From Phyllobacterium calauticae (lineage in GTDB: Bacteria > Pseudomonadota > Alphaproteobacteria > Rhizobiales > Rhizobiaceae), in the NCBI RefSeq assembly GCF_019991125.1, contig NZ_JAGENB010000001.1, forward strand, positions 124,001 through 188,000: 64,000 nt of DNA, given 5' to 3'. The translations under genes were made by a program, and so were the position numbers. Every line of letters begins with the position of its first letter. Position 1 is the first letter of the stretch. The notes beneath the pieces were generated by a model. That model saw nothing but the letters and a program-made list of their open reading frames with translations. It ran no database searches and had not been told where the DNA came from. Shown one piece after another: positions 27,035-35,615 of this stretch.

Positions 27035-27709
27035 TCACCCGTTATTGCCGGCCGGCGGCGGCGCCAGCTTCACCTCGCCCACCCTACCATTACCCGGAAG
27101 TTGTGTCTTCAATGCGTTGGTGACGGACTCATAATCCGCAGCATTCGCGGCTGTTCCGGTGATGCTGTAGGTCTCCCCGGCAAGCCGGACCTCACCGCTG
27201 ATCAGCTGCGATGCCTGTTTCAGCGCGAAATTGGCAAGCTCGACAAATCCCTGCGGCGCGCCGCGCGCGACGGCCATTTCATCCAGGATTTCAATGCCCG
27301 GCATGGCATTTTCAGCCGCAGCCAGAAGCTTGGCACGCGTATCGCCATAGGGGACATTGCCCGACAAGAGGATGCCCTGATCCGACTTGGTCACCACGAA
27401 ACTGAAGGGATCGACCAGGGGTAAAAGCGTTGCTGCGTTCTCGACCACGCGAATGCCATCGGTGGTTTCAGCGATTTTCAGCGCCGATGCGAGGGCTTCG
27501 GCCGACGGCGCCACCCCCTTGAGGGTCAGATCGCGCCCGTCCACCTCGATGCTGGCCCAGCTGTTATCCGTTTCCAATGCGGCAGCGACGGTCTCCGTCA
27601 GTTGGCGGTCCATCGGCTCGGCAAGGAACCAGCCGGCAAGCGTTGTCAAACACGCAACGGTAATCAGACCAGGCCAGAACCAGCTTTTCACAATGTGCAT
27701 GGATGGCAT
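27035..27709 (-). CDS. BON-domain envelope protein
   Basis: The start was set at ATG 27709 (MPSMHIVKSWFWPGLI), giving 224 residues; a GGGG lies close upstream, and an ATG three codons later is possible. One N-terminal membrane helix (FWPGLITVACLTTLAGWFLA) is followed by repeats of the BON alpha/beta fold: WASIEVDGRDLTLKGVAPSA, GILLSGNVPYGDTRAKLLAA, YSITGTAANAADYESVTNAL. BON domains bind phospholipid or envelope surfaces. Likely periplasmic, anchored in the inner membrane. The related OmpA-family proteins carry a C-terminal OmpA domain that is missing here. Confidence 0.75.
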   Translation of the reverse strand: MPSMHIVKSWFWPGLITVACLTTLAGWFLAEPMDRQLTETVAAALETDNSWASIEVDGRDLTLKGVAPSAEALASALKIAETTDGIRVVENAATLLPLVDPFSFVVTKSDQGILLSGNVPYGDTRAKLLAAAENAMPGIEILDEMAVARGAPQGFVELANFALKQASQLISGEVRLAGETYSITGTAANAADYESVTNALKTQLPGNGRVGEVKLAPPPAGNNG

Positions 27710-27821
27710 TTTCCCCTTACGGCAATCGAACAGAATGCTGTCTTGCCCGATGTCGGTGGGAATATCAACACGGCGCCCCGTGGCAAACGGCGAACGCCGG
27801 AAAACTGGCCGCGCGCGCCAC

Positions 27822-27853
27822 AAAGAAAAACCCGGCAGCTTGCGCTGCCGGGT
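27822..27853 (-). terminator. Rho-independent terminator of the minus-strand porin
   Basis: On the minus strand: ACCCGGCAGC, loop GCAA, GCTGCCGGGT, then TTTTCTTT. A perfect 10-bp GC-rich stem starting 26 bp after the porin stop. Confidence 0.92.
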
Positions 27854-27878
27854 CTTATGAACTCAATCCTGTTAAGGA

Positions 27879-28997
27879 TTAGAAGTTGCGCTGGAAGCGG
27901 ATCATGCCACCGAATGCATCGTCGTTGCCGCCGTTGGCAATCGATGCATCCTTACGATGACCATCGAACTTGGTGTAGCTGATTTCTGGCGTGATCGTGA
28001 AGCCAGGAACGAGCTCGTAAGCAACGTTCAAAGTACCAGCAACGGTGCCTTCGGATTCGTATGCAACCTGTGCATTGACAGTTGCCTTATCCGAAACCTT
28101 GGCGGACAGACCACCCCAAACAGCCCAGTCGCCTTCCCAGCGGCCGAACCAGTTCAGGCTGCGTGTGTGACCGGTCGTGTAGTTGTCGTCGAAGTTGGAC
28201 TGATAGCCACCCATGACGAATGCCTTGACAGCATCGGTGATCTTGACGTCCAAACGAACCTTACCGGCCCATTCTTCGATAACCGAGTCATAACCAGCAA
28301 CAGCCGAGATGCCGCCCCAACCCTGCTCATACTTCACACCACCAATTACGTGTGGCATGTAGTCATTGATGCGGTAGTCGTGCGACAAGCCATCGTTGTC
28401 GGATTCGGATTCGCCCTGTTCAGCAGCGATGATCGCCGAGAAACCGTTGCCAGCTGTGAATGTGTAGCTGATCTGGTTGGACGTGCCTGACTGATAGTTG
28501 ATCACGTCGTCGTTGATGACGTCGCCGGCATAACCGGTCCACGAACCGAACAGTTCGTCAGCAACACCAACGCGGAAACCACCGAGTTCGATGAATGCCT
28601 GAGGAATGGAGCTGGCGTTGGAACCGTTCCTATAGTTGAAACGTGTTTCAATGTACGAACGCAGTGTGCCGAGTTCGGTTTCCGAACGGGCGTCAAAGCG
28701 GATCGTTGCACGTGTCAGCTTGTCGTATGTGCCGTCGCCGTTAGGATCGCTGCCCTGGTTGACGTGGCCGCCGGTGTATACGTTGTCGCCGCCCTTGGCG
28801 TCGTAACGCAGATAGCCGCCGATCTTCAGGCAGGTCTCGGTTCCGGGAATGTAGAAGAAGCCCTTGCCGTATGCATCGCAAACGCGAACATATTCGACAG
28901 CTTCTGGCTCAGCGACGACAACTGCATCGGCAGCGCGTGCGCCAGTTACTGCAACGAGGGCTGCAGCGGAGCCGAGTAGAAGGCTCTTGATGTTCAT
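27879..28997 (-). CDS. Omp2-type porin (copy 1)
   Basis: Outer-membrane trimeric porin of the alphaproteobacterial porin family, closest in pattern to Brucella Omp2a/Omp2b. The start at ATG 28997 has GGAGG six bases upstream. Signal peptide [20 protein letters not shown], then [20 protein letters not shown], a Cys pair region ([20 protein letters not shown]), repeated beta-strands, and the C-terminal Phe (MIRFQRNF) needed for barrel assembly. 372 residues. The first 190 bp are nearly identical to the divergent copy at 29802. Confidence 0.94.
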   Translation of the reverse strand: MNIKSLLLGSAAALVAVTGARAADAVVVAEPEAVEYVRVCDAYGKGFFYIPGTETCLKIGGYLRYDAKGGDNVYTGGHVNQGSDPNGDGTYDKLTRATIRFDARSETELGTLRSYIETRFNYRNGSNASSIPQAFIELGGFRVGVADELFGSWTGYAGDVINDDVINYQSGTSNQISYTFTAGNGFSAIIAAEQGESESDNDGLSHDYRINDYMPHVIGGVKYEQGWGGISAVAGYDSVIEEWAGKVRLDVKITDAVKAFVMGGYQSNFDDNYTTGHTRSLNWFGRWEGDWAVWGGLSAKVSDKATVNAQVAYESEGTVAGTLNVAYELVPGFTITPEISYTKFDGHRKDASIANGGNDDAFGGMIRFQRNF

Positions 28998-29018
28998 TTC
29001 TGACCTCCAGTCAAAGTT
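28825..29018 (-). repeat. 194-bp inverted repeat, left arm (porin 5' end)
   Basis: Covers the ribosome-binding region AACTTTGACTGGAGGTCAGA and about the first 58 codons of porin copy 1. It matches the right arm at 29781-29974 in inverted orientation with eight differences counted by eye, seven of them synonymous or third-base. Confidence 0.9.
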
Positions 29019-29402
29019 AAAAATGGGTCTGGGCATTCCAATTTGGCTGAAGGACAACCTTGTCCCCATCCCCTAAGTCCTAGAAGAAATGCGATCAACG
29101 CCGTTCCTCTGCGACCGAACATACTCGCCCTCTCGGGGGTTTCAACCATGAATGTCGGCATCCACACCTCGCGGCCCCTCTATGCCTTATCCCTGTTGCA
29201 CAAATGACACGAAAACGTCGCGACCCCGGCGAAATCTTTACCACTCATTAATATAGGTAACCGGATTTTCATCAATTTCTCTGCATCGATGGCGGAAACG
29301 GAACGGTGTTTTGACTCGAAATCGGGCATGCATCACCGGCATATTTGCAGTGTATGCATCGAATCAAATGCGGCACGTACTGATTCTGACAGGTGGTTTG
29401 CC
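28998..29402. other. Intergenic region between porin copy 1 and the SMR gene
   Basis: About 400 bp without a convincing gene. It must hold the porin 1 promoter and the SMR promoter. AT-rich around 29236-29283 (ACTCATTAATATAGGTAACC). No terminator, tRNA or repeat other than the porin arm was seen. Confidence 0.5.
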
Positions 29403-29732
29403 ATGACTTATTTCTATCTCTTTGTAGCCATAATTTTCGAGGTGGCGGCCACGTCGGCGCTCAAGCAAGCGGATGGTTTTACAAAGCTTTGGCCGTCGCT
29501 GATCTGTTTGGCCGGTTATGCGGCGGCTTTCTATTTCCTGTCCATACTGGTCAAGACGATGCCCGTCGGGATCGTTTATGCCATCTGGTCCGGCGCCGGG
29601 ATCGTGCTCATCGCGGCCATCGGCTGGTTCTGGTTCAAGCAGCCGCTCGACATGCCGGCAATCATCGGCCTTTCGCTGATTATCGCCGGTGTTCTCATCG
29701 TCAACCTGTTCTCGGGAACCGTGGGACACTAG
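29403..29732 (+). CDS. SMR-family multidrug exporter
   Basis: Small four-helix proton-coupled exporter of cationic drugs (EmrE/QacE type). The start at ATG 29403 (MTYFYLFVAIIFEVAATSAL) gives 109 residues with the essential membrane Glu at residue 13, followed by KQADGFTKLWPS and VGIVYAIWSGAGIVLIA and a C-terminal helix. Longer upstream frames add a sequence not found in the family. It lies between the two divergent porins, pointing towards copy 2. Confidence 0.92.
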   Translation: MTYFYLFVAIIFEVAATSALKQADGFTKLWPSLICLAGYAAAFYFLSILVKTMPVGIVYAIWSGAGIVLIAAIGWFWFKQPLDMPAIIGLSLIIAGVLIVNLFSGTVGH

Positions 29733-29780
29733 AGCCTTTCCTGCCGGCAAAAATCCGTTGAATCGCCTGGCCTTCCGTCA

Positions 29781-29974
29781 AACTTTGACTGGAGGTCAGA
29801 AATGAACATCAAGAGCCTTCTACTCGGCTCCGCTGCAACCCTCGTTGCAGTCACTGGCGCACGCGCTGCCGATGCAGTTGTCGTCGCCGAACCGGAAGCT
29901 GTCGAATATGTTCGCGTTTGCGACGCATACGGCAAGGGCTTCTTCTACATCCCCGGAACCGAGACATGCCTGAA
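29781..29974 (+). repeat. 194-bp inverted repeat, right arm (porin 5' end)
   Basis: Covers AACTTTGACTGGAGGTCAGA and the first about 58 codons of porin copy 2. The arms are separated by about 760 bp holding the SMR gene. Identity falls sharply after TGCCTGAA, where the two mature porins diverge. Confidence 0.9.
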
Positions 29975-30884
29975 AGTCAGCGGCTATGTGCGGTTCGATG
30001 CGCAGGGCGGCGATAAAGTCTATAGTGGCGGCAAAATCGGCACCTGGAAACTGAAATCCCGCGCCACCATCCGCTTCGATGCCCGCTCGGACACCGAACT
30101 CGGCACGTTGCGCTCCTATGCTGAAACGCGGTTCAACTATGCGGACGGCAGCGACAGCACTTCACTTCCCCAAGCCTATATCGAGCTCGGCGGTTTTCGT
30201 GTCGGCGTATCGGATGAAATCTTCGGTACGTGGACCAGCGGAGCTGGCAACGTCATCAACGATGATGTGATCAACTACCAGTCGGGCACATCCAACCAGA
30301 TCAGCTACACATTAACCGGCGGCAATGGCTTCTCGGCGATCATTGCTGCGGAACAGGGCAGCACGCAGGATGCCAATTACATTGCCAACTACGATTACCG
30401 CATCAAGGATTACACACCGCATGTTCTTGCCGGCGCAAAATTCGCGCAGGCTTGGGGCGGGATTTCAGGCGTTATCGGCTACGATGCCAAGATCGAGGAA
30501 TGGGCTGGCAAGCTGCGTTTGGATCTAACAGTCACAGATGCTGTCTCTCTCTTCATTTTGGGCGGGTATCAGTCCAATTGGGACAGCAATGTTCGCCTGG
30601 CACAGCGCAACTGGTTTGGCAACTGGGAAGGCGACTGGGCTATCTGGGGCGGTCTGTCCGCCAAGGTTTCGGACAAGGCCACCGTCAACGCACAGTTGGC
30701 TTACGAATCCGAAGGCACCTACGCAGGCGCACTCAATGTCGCCTACGAACTGGTTCCCGGCTTCACCATCACGCCTGAACTCAACTACACCAAGTTCGAT
30801 GGTGCCCGTAAGGCCAAATCCCTGGCCAACAATGGAAGCGATGACGCGTTTGGCGGGTTCCTTCGCTTCCAGCGCAATTTCTGA
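29802..30884 (+). CDS. Omp2-type porin (copy 2)
   Basis: Second outer-membrane porin, 360 residues, same family as copy 1. The first 57 residues differ from copy 1 at one position or so; later strands diverge (for example KVSGYVRFDAQGGDKVYSGG against [20 protein letters not shown]), with 12 fewer residues overall and different loops around residues 75-90 and 185-200. The C-terminus is FLRFQRNF. A strong terminator follows. Divergent paired porins of this kind are the Brucella omp2 arrangement. Confidence 0.94.
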   Translation: MNIKSLLLGSAATLVAVTGARAADAVVVAEPEAVEYVRVCDAYGKGFFYIPGTETCLKVSGYVRFDAQGGDKVYSGGKIGTWKLKSRATIRFDARSDTELGTLRSYAETRFNYADGSDSTSLPQAYIELGGFRVGVSDEIFGTWTSGAGNVINDDVINYQSGTSNQISYTLTGGNGFSAIIAAEQGSTQDANYIANYDYRIKDYTPHVLAGAKFAQAWGGISGVIGYDAKIEEWAGKLRLDLTVTDAVSLFILGGYQSNWDSNVRLAQRNWFGNWEGDWAIWGGLSAKVSDKATVNAQLAYESEGTYAGALNVAYELVPGFTITPELNYTKFDGARKAKSLANNGSDDAFGGFLRFQRNF

Positions 30885-30900
30885 TGCCATGACTCACGAC

Positions 30901-30931
30901 CCAGCGCCGGAATTTACCGGCGCTGGATTTT
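30901..30931 (+). terminator. Rho-independent terminator of porin copy 2
   Basis: CCAGCGCCGG, loop AATTTA, CCGGCGCTGG, then ATTTTCCC; a perfect 10-bp stem 17 bp after the stop. Confidence 0.88.
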
Positions 30932-31036
30932 CCCAAATTCATTTTCACCAATCCATTTTCAGCGCCCGTCAGCACGGCGCACAGACATTTAGCAGGAAAG
31001 GAAAGCAAAGCGGTCGCGGACCGAGGAGATTTGGAA

Positions 31037-31201
31037 ATGTCGAGGCAATATCGCTGGGAACGGACTGTTGAGGGTGCTGTGCAAGGCTTCCTCGAACGGG
31101 ATAGTATCATCCTAAAGTGCTATTACCCACCCGATTGTGCTTTTCAGAAAGACGATTACAACTCGTTGCATATTTCATTTATGCATATTTTTCTGATTTA
31201 G
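31037..31201 (+). CDS. Hypothetical 54-residue ORF (low support)
   Basis: ATG with GAGGAG eight bases upstream, reading MSRQYRWERTVEGAVQGFLE and ending HISFMHIFLI. It stops just before the integrase remnant. Its base composition is lower in GC than the neighbours. No family recognised; it may be an orphan gene brought in with the integrase or a chance frame. Confidence 0.3.
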   Translation: MSRQYRWERTVEGAVQGFLERDSIILKCYYPPDCAFQKDDYNSLHISFMHIFLI

Positions 31202-31213
31202 AGCGTGATCCCT

Positions 31214-32139
31214 ATGACAATTTCATCGATGGGTGCCAAACAGGCAGACACGGACTTCCCGGTTCGATTTCAGTACAACGTCACCTACGCGGCGGCGGAC
31301 CGTACCGGCAATCGCGTGGTCAGGGACCATTCACTGGATGAGCTGACAGCGCGCTATATCGGGATTCTCTGGGACGACGGTTCGCACAAGGGCAATGTCA
31401 AATCCTTCCTGGGCGAGACCAGCGAGATTCTGGCCGGCAACCGGTTCAGTGTCTTCACCCAGGACATGCTCGATTCGGTGATCGGCACGCTCCGCGAGCG
31501 CGGCAACAGCAATGCAACCATCAACCGCAAAATGGCTGCTTTGAGCAAATTGCTTCGGAAAGCTTACAAGATGGGCGATATTTACAGCCTGCCCGAGTTT
31601 CGGCGGCAAAAGGAAAGACAGGGCCGGATTCGCTTTCTCGAACTTGAGGAAGAGGCCCGCCTGTTCTCGGCCATTCGCGCCAAATGCGAAGACAGCTATC
31701 GTTTGAGCATCTTTCTCGTCGATACGGGGTGCCGGCTCGGCGAGGCGATCGGGTTGAACTGGAACGATCTGCAGGGAAGCCGCGCGACCTTCTGGCTGAC
31801 AAAATCCGGGCGCAGCCGGACGGTGCCTTTGACCCGGCGCGCCCATGACGTCACCCAGATTCCACGCGGCGCTTGAAGGGTCCGTTTGCCATGCACGATC
31901 AGCCGCGCTTCCGTGCCATCTGGAATGAAGCCAAGGCCGAGGTCGGATTGGGGACAGACGATCAGGTCGTGCCGCATATTTTGCGCCATACCTGCGCATC
32001 GCGGCTGGTGCGCGGCGGCATCGATATCAGGCGCGTGCAAATCTGGCTCGGCCACCAGACGTTGCAGATGACCATGCGGTACGCGCATCTGGCAACGCAT
32101 GATCTTGATCCCTGCGTTGTCGTGCTGGAGCAGAATTGA
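31214..32139 (+). pseudogene. Tyrosine recombinase/integrase, frame-disrupted
   Basis: A site-specific recombinase split by a single frame change near 31850-31865. The first part (to the TGA at 31876) has the core-binding domain (RFSVFTQDMLDSVIGTLRER, NATINRKMAALSKLLRKAY) and the catalytic Arg in DTGCRLGEAIGLNW. The second part, from about 31850 in the other frame, has HILRHTCASRLVRGG, the His in WLGHQTLQMT and the nucleophile Tyr in MRYAHLA. All active-site residues survive, so the break is recent or a base error. No slippery heptamer is visible, so programmed frameshifting is unlikely. No phage genes adjoin it. Confidence 0.82.
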
Positions 32140-32234
32140 CGACCGGCGCGGAAAAGCCGGATATTCGCGACTGTCCCATGCGGTGGAAAGCTAGAGTGTT
32201 CGCACCCTGCACCGCGCCCGATCGGCGAACGGCC

Positions 32235-32903
32235 TCAGAAGCGATAACGGATACCGATCGTATTGGCGTTTGAACCTTCCCCCATATTGCCGAAGGTTTC
32301 GCCGGCACCGGAGCGGTGATGCAATTGCCACGTCACTTCAAGGTTGGGCGCCCCGCCCCAGCGAAATGAAAGTTCCGGCCCGAGAAAGCCAAGGAAGGAA
32401 GCATCGCCATTATAGCGCAGTTCGCGTTCCTTCTCGATCTGGGTCTCGCCGGTCACCGCGCTGAAGCCGGCCGTGAATGCCGGGGAGATCACCACATTGC
32501 CGATAACGAGGCCCTGGTGGCGCAGCCGGACGCCGGTCCAGATCTCGCCCGATGTGTCGTCGTCCTCACCGAACCGCAACGCGACGCCGACAACGCCGCC
32601 AAGCTGAAATCCTGATCCGAGATTGTAGACATCGCGCCCATAGGTGACGCCGACTAGATAATTCTTGGTGTAGTCCACATTGAAGAGATGGATGGCGCTG
32701 CCCGCGGTATCGCGTGCGAACGGTCCGCCCAGCAGCGTGACATCATTGCGCGTCGGCGCCTCTCCGGGCTGCAGGAAAGGATCCGTGGTGGCAAAATATA
32801 TGAAGGGATGGGCCCTTCTGGCGGCCATTGCCTGACCGGAAGAAAACCCGAGAACTGCCGCGCTGACCAGCGCTCCAACACCAACCGAACGCCAAGATTT
32901 CAT
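32235..32903 (-). CDS. PagL-like lipid A 3-O-deacylase / acyloxyacyl hydrolase
   Basis: Outer-membrane beta-barrel enzyme that trims lipid A acyl chains. The start at ATG 32903 (MKSWRSVGVGALVSAAVLGF) has AGGG upstream and a signal peptide ending at AMA; an ATG four codons earlier is possible. 222 residues. The last strands hold the family active-site pattern LHHRSGAGETFG (catalytic His-x-Ser) and NMGEGSNANTIGIRYRF, with terminal Phe. It could modify LPS and lower Toll-like receptor signalling or alter membrane permeability. Confidence 0.8.
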   Translation of the reverse strand: MKSWRSVGVGALVSAAVLGFSSGQAMAARRAHPFIYFATTDPFLQPGEAPTRNDVTLLGGPFARDTAGSAIHLFNVDYTKNYLVGVTYGRDVYNLGSGFQLGGVVGVALRFGEDDDTSGEIWTGVRLRHQGLVIGNVVISPAFTAGFSAVTGETQIEKERELRYNGDASFLGFLGPELSFRWGGAPNLEVTWQLHHRSGAGETFGNMGEGSNANTIGIRYRF

Positions 32904-33054
32904 CTCTGCCCTCATGGTTCCTGAATAAGACGAGTCTGGCGCACACGATACAAAAAACGCGGGAAGAAGAAACACAAAATTAAACATAGGCATTTTGTTC
33001 TTGAAAATGCGTGGGGCTTGAATGGTTTGGCCGTGTCTGCCGCCCCGGAAACAG

Positions 33055-33091
33055 CCTCAACCCGGCGCATGGCGCCGGGTTGAGGCCTTTT
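33055..33091 (+). terminator. Perfect 14-bp hairpin, terminator-like
   Basis: CCTCAACCCGGCGC, loop ATG, GCGCCGGGTTGAGG, then CCTTTTGAC. The T-run favours plus-strand termination, but no plus-strand gene ends here; on the minus strand it lies 32 bp after the micro-ORF stop and would be followed only by CTGTTTCC. Confidence 0.65.
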
Positions 33092-33122
33092 GACTCATCG
33101 CTGTGATTCCCTCAGTTTCGCC

Positions 33123-33266
33123 TCAGGTTGGGATAATCTCCCCCTCAGCTTCTGATGGTATCAAGCGCACGTTGTCACCTTCGGGCAACGTGAGGCTCGG
33201 CAATTCATCCCCCGATGATCCCCCCCTGCCGGGCCTCATTTCCGGCTTTGCAACAGCCTCGGTCAA
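33123..33266 (-). CDS. Candidate micro-ORF (38-47 residues)
   Basis: Minus-strand frame with TTG at 33266 (MTEAVAKPE) or ATG at 33239 (MRPGRGGSSGDELPSLTLPE), ending GDNVRLIPSEAEGEIIPT. Acidic, Pro/Gly-rich, with codon use like the neighbours and a stable hairpin downstream. There is no clear Shine-Dalgarno for the ATG; a GAGG lies about 10 bases before the TTG. No family recognised. It may be a remnant of a longer gene. Confidence 0.28.
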   Translation of the reverse strand: MTEAVAKPEMRPGRGGSSGDELPSLTLPEGDNVRLIPSEAEGEIIPT

Positions 33267-33705
33267 GTATACCCAACCTCGACATGTTCAAAATCACCGT
33301 GAATCAGCGTATATATTACGTCTCTCAAAAAAAATCACAAGACAAGAGGGCAAAACAAGATACAGGCAAGAATTGCGTGCCTGTGTCCGTAAAACCGCCA
33401 AGAAAAAATTATTCCACTCGTCCGATAATACATGGGCTGTGCTGCGCCGCACTTTATCCCTCAGGCATCGGAACGATGCGCAGGCACTGACGCAGCCAGT
33501 GGCTGGCCGTCAACGGACAAAGCGGTTTCCGCCGGTGCATCGGCAGAGCGACGGTGCCGACCGCCGGCAGCAAGGCTCCAGGTCTTGATTTCTCCATATC
33601 ACGTAACATATAAAGTATCATGAAATTTGCAAACCGGTTGTCGGGCACAGTCCCTGCCCGGCGGATGTACAAACCGATGCCATACCCGCTGGAGGCGCAA
33701 GCGCG

Positions 33706-34377
33706 ATGACCCCATTTTCCGATCCGCAGGCCGTGGCGCGCTATGCCGAAGACCCGACCCGTTTCGTGCCCGGCTTTGATGCCATGCAGCGCATGACCAC
33801 GCTTCTGCTGGCCGAACGTGCCCCTGACGACGCCCGGGTGCTGGTTCTTGGCGCTGGCGGCGGGCTGGAATTGAAGATGTTCGCGCAGGCCCATCCGGGC
33901 TGGATTTTTGACGGCATCGATCCGTCCGCCGAGATGCTTCATCTGGCCGAACGGACACTGGGGCCGCTGGCGGCGCGGGCGCGGCTGCAGCAGGGCTATA
34001 TCGGCGATGCGCCTGACGGCCCCTACGATGCGGCGACGTGCCTGCTGACCCAGCATTTCATGGATATGGATGAGCGGCGGCGTACGGCAGCCGAAGTCAG
34101 GCGCCGCCTCAAGCCCGGCGCGCCTTTTGTCACCGCCCATCTCAGCATCCCGCAAGGCGACGGCGCGCGTGCGACATGGCTATCGCGCTACGCCGCCTTT
34201 GCGGTCGCGGCCGGGCTTGATCCTGAAAAGGCTGCGAACATGCAGCGGGCTGTCGACACGAAAACCCACATTCTTGCGCCCGAGCAGGACGAAGCGATCC
34301 TGATCGAGGCCGGTTTTGCGCGCGTCGAGCTGTTTTATGCGGCTTTCAGCTTTCGGGGCTGGGTCGCCCATGCCTGA
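33706..34377 (+). CDS. Class I SAM-dependent methyltransferase
   Basis: A 223-residue methyltransferase. Motif I VLVLGAGGGLELKMFAQAHP binds SAM; then FDGIDPSAEML (motif II), GYIGDAPDGPYDAATCLLT (motif III region) and the helix-rich C-terminal half. GGAGG lies ten bases before the ATG. The substrate is unknown. It has no operon partner of known function. Confidence 0.85.
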   Translation: MTPFSDPQAVARYAEDPTRFVPGFDAMQRMTTLLLAERAPDDARVLVLGAGGGLELKMFAQAHPGWIFDGIDPSAEMLHLAERTLGPLAARARLQQGYIGDAPDGPYDAATCLLTQHFMDMDERRRTAAEVRRRLKPGAPFVTAHLSIPQGDGARATWLSRYAAFAVAAGLDPEKAANMQRAVDTKTHILAPEQDEAILIEAGFARVELFYAAFSFRGWVAHA

Positions 34378-34451
34378 TCCGTATCGCGCATGGCGCGCCA
34401 TTCCCGGATCGGATAGGCTGCACCGGGATGCGGGAGAACAAAGGGCGAGGA

Positions 34452-34721
34452 ATGAAGTACCTGACTATTGCTGCTTGTATCGCGCTTGTCGCCGGAGGTG
34501 CTTTTTATGCGGCGACGTACAACGCAGCACACAGGGAGCAGAAAGAACAAGCGCAGCCAATGCGGGATGCCGAGAACGCATTTTATGACGCCGCCGGAGC
34601 AAAAGAGGGAGAAACCGAGAAGGTTCGCACCGTCTGCGAGAATTTTGCACGTGACCCGGCGATGAACGCCGAGCCGGTGAAAAGTTTTCTCAGCAAGTGC
34701 CGGCAGTTTGGTTTTCTGTAA
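34452..34721 (+). CDS. Small exported or membrane-anchored protein (89 aa)
   Basis: The start at ATG 34452 gives an N-terminal hydrophobic segment (MKYLTIAACIALVAGGAFYA) that is either a signal peptide or an anchor. The rest is highly charged and helical (EQKEQAQPMRDAENAFYDAA), with two cysteines (VRTVCENF, FLSKCRQFGF) that may form a disulfide in the periplasm. No family recognised. It is 74 bp after the methyltransferase. Confidence 0.55.
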   Translation: MKYLTIAACIALVAGGAFYAATYNAAHREQKEQAQPMRDAENAFYDAAGAKEGETEKVRTVCENFARDPAMNAEPVKSFLSKCRQFGFL

Positions 34722-34908
34722 AAACCTTCCAGACCCTCTTGTTGCCCCCTGCTCCGGCGAAAGCTCGCGGCGTGTCTTCCAAGGTCCCATCCGCATGGAA
34801 GAAATGCTTTAGAGGATGAGAAAAACTTTGACGGCTCCCCGGACCCAGAACATAAATGAACGACGGTTAAATTCTCAATGAAGATCAACAGGAACTGGAA
34901 ACGCTATA

Positions 34909-35181
34909 TTGAGAATTCTACTATTCCTAGCTCTTCTCTTGCTGGCTGGTTGTGATGATCGCCCTGCCGGGTGGTCTGCCATTGTTTACCCGGATCGAAC
35001 CGACCGAACAAAATTTGTCGTAACGCCGCATTTCACGTCTGTGTCGTACTGCCTGGATTCTGCGAAAGAGAAGATGAACGAAATCCAAGTCAATGGCCGT
35101 GGCGATTATCAGTGCGGCTATAATTGTGAGGAATACGGAGATCCTCATAGGAAGAATATCTGCGAGAAATACAGCAAGTAG
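34909..35181 (+). CDS. Small lipoprotein with TTG start (90 aa)
   Basis: Reads MRILLFLALLLLAGCDDRPA from TTG 34909; lipobox LAGC with Cys at residue 15 and Asp at +2, which in enterobacteria favours inner-membrane retention. The mature part has four more cysteines (SYCLDS, DYQCGYNCEE, NICEKYSK), probably two disulfides. GGAA lies about nine bases upstream. No ATG start is available in this frame. Function unknown; lower GC than the core genes. Confidence 0.6.
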   Translation: MRILLFLALLLLAGCDDRPAGWSAIVYPDRTDRTKFVVTPHFTSVSYCLDSAKEKMNEIQVNGRGDYQCGYNCEEYGDPHRKNICEKYSK

Positions 35182-35615
35182 GTCGCGGTCCTGTCTGGTT
35201 ACGAGATCACTGAGCCGCATTCGATGGCCGATCTTGCCAGCATCAGTGATCGACATCCGCGTCTCGTGTTTGGGTATGCCAGCAGGCATTCGATTGCGAA
35301 GCCGCATAACAAAGCCATCAAGGATTCGGGCCGCCAAAACTGACCAGCCACGAATTTGGGCGGCTCCAAAAGCCGGAGGCTGCTTCTCGACACCTATGTC
35401 CAAGGAGATGCCGACCGGGAGGTGGTAAACCGGGTATTTTCCGGCAATACCCGCAAGAACAAACGGTGATTTGCTTGTGCCAATTTTGTGCCGTTTGTGT
35501 CGAACCATTACCGCTTCGTTCCGTTTTCCACGGCACGGAACTGCAAAATAGAAAAATCAGAAAACTTACACAAAGGCCTTGCCAACAAAGGGTTTCCTCT
35601 TTAGTCAGCGTCCTT
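35182..35615. other. Non-coding region with a possible gene remnant, upstream of tRNA-Ser
   Basis: About 430 bp. A short plus-strand frame at 35356-35469 (TTG start) reads LLLDTYVQGDADREVVNRVF and ends SGNTRKNKR, which looks like a truncated protein C-terminus. The rest shows no supported gene; the tRNA promoter should lie around 35560-35600. Confidence 0.4.

Larger units (their letters stand above)
32904..33705. other. 800-bp region without a confident gene
   Basis: Holds the pagL-like promoter, a perfect 14-bp hairpin (33055-33091), a candidate micro-ORF on the minus strand (33123-33266), an A-rich stretch near 33327-33420 and, at the right end, the upstream region of the methyltransferase. 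The longer frames over 33454-34155 on the minus strand are antisense to the methyltransferase. Confidence 0.5.

Noticed and set aside
31840-31880. Programmed frameshift in the integrase
   Set aside because: No slippery heptamer or downstream pseudoknot-like structure is visible; a simple indel is more likely.
33454-34155. Minus-strand 233-codon frame opposite the methyltransferase
   Set aside because: Antisense to a gene with clear SAM-binding motifs; Arg/His/Gly-rich shadow composition and no ribosome-binding site.
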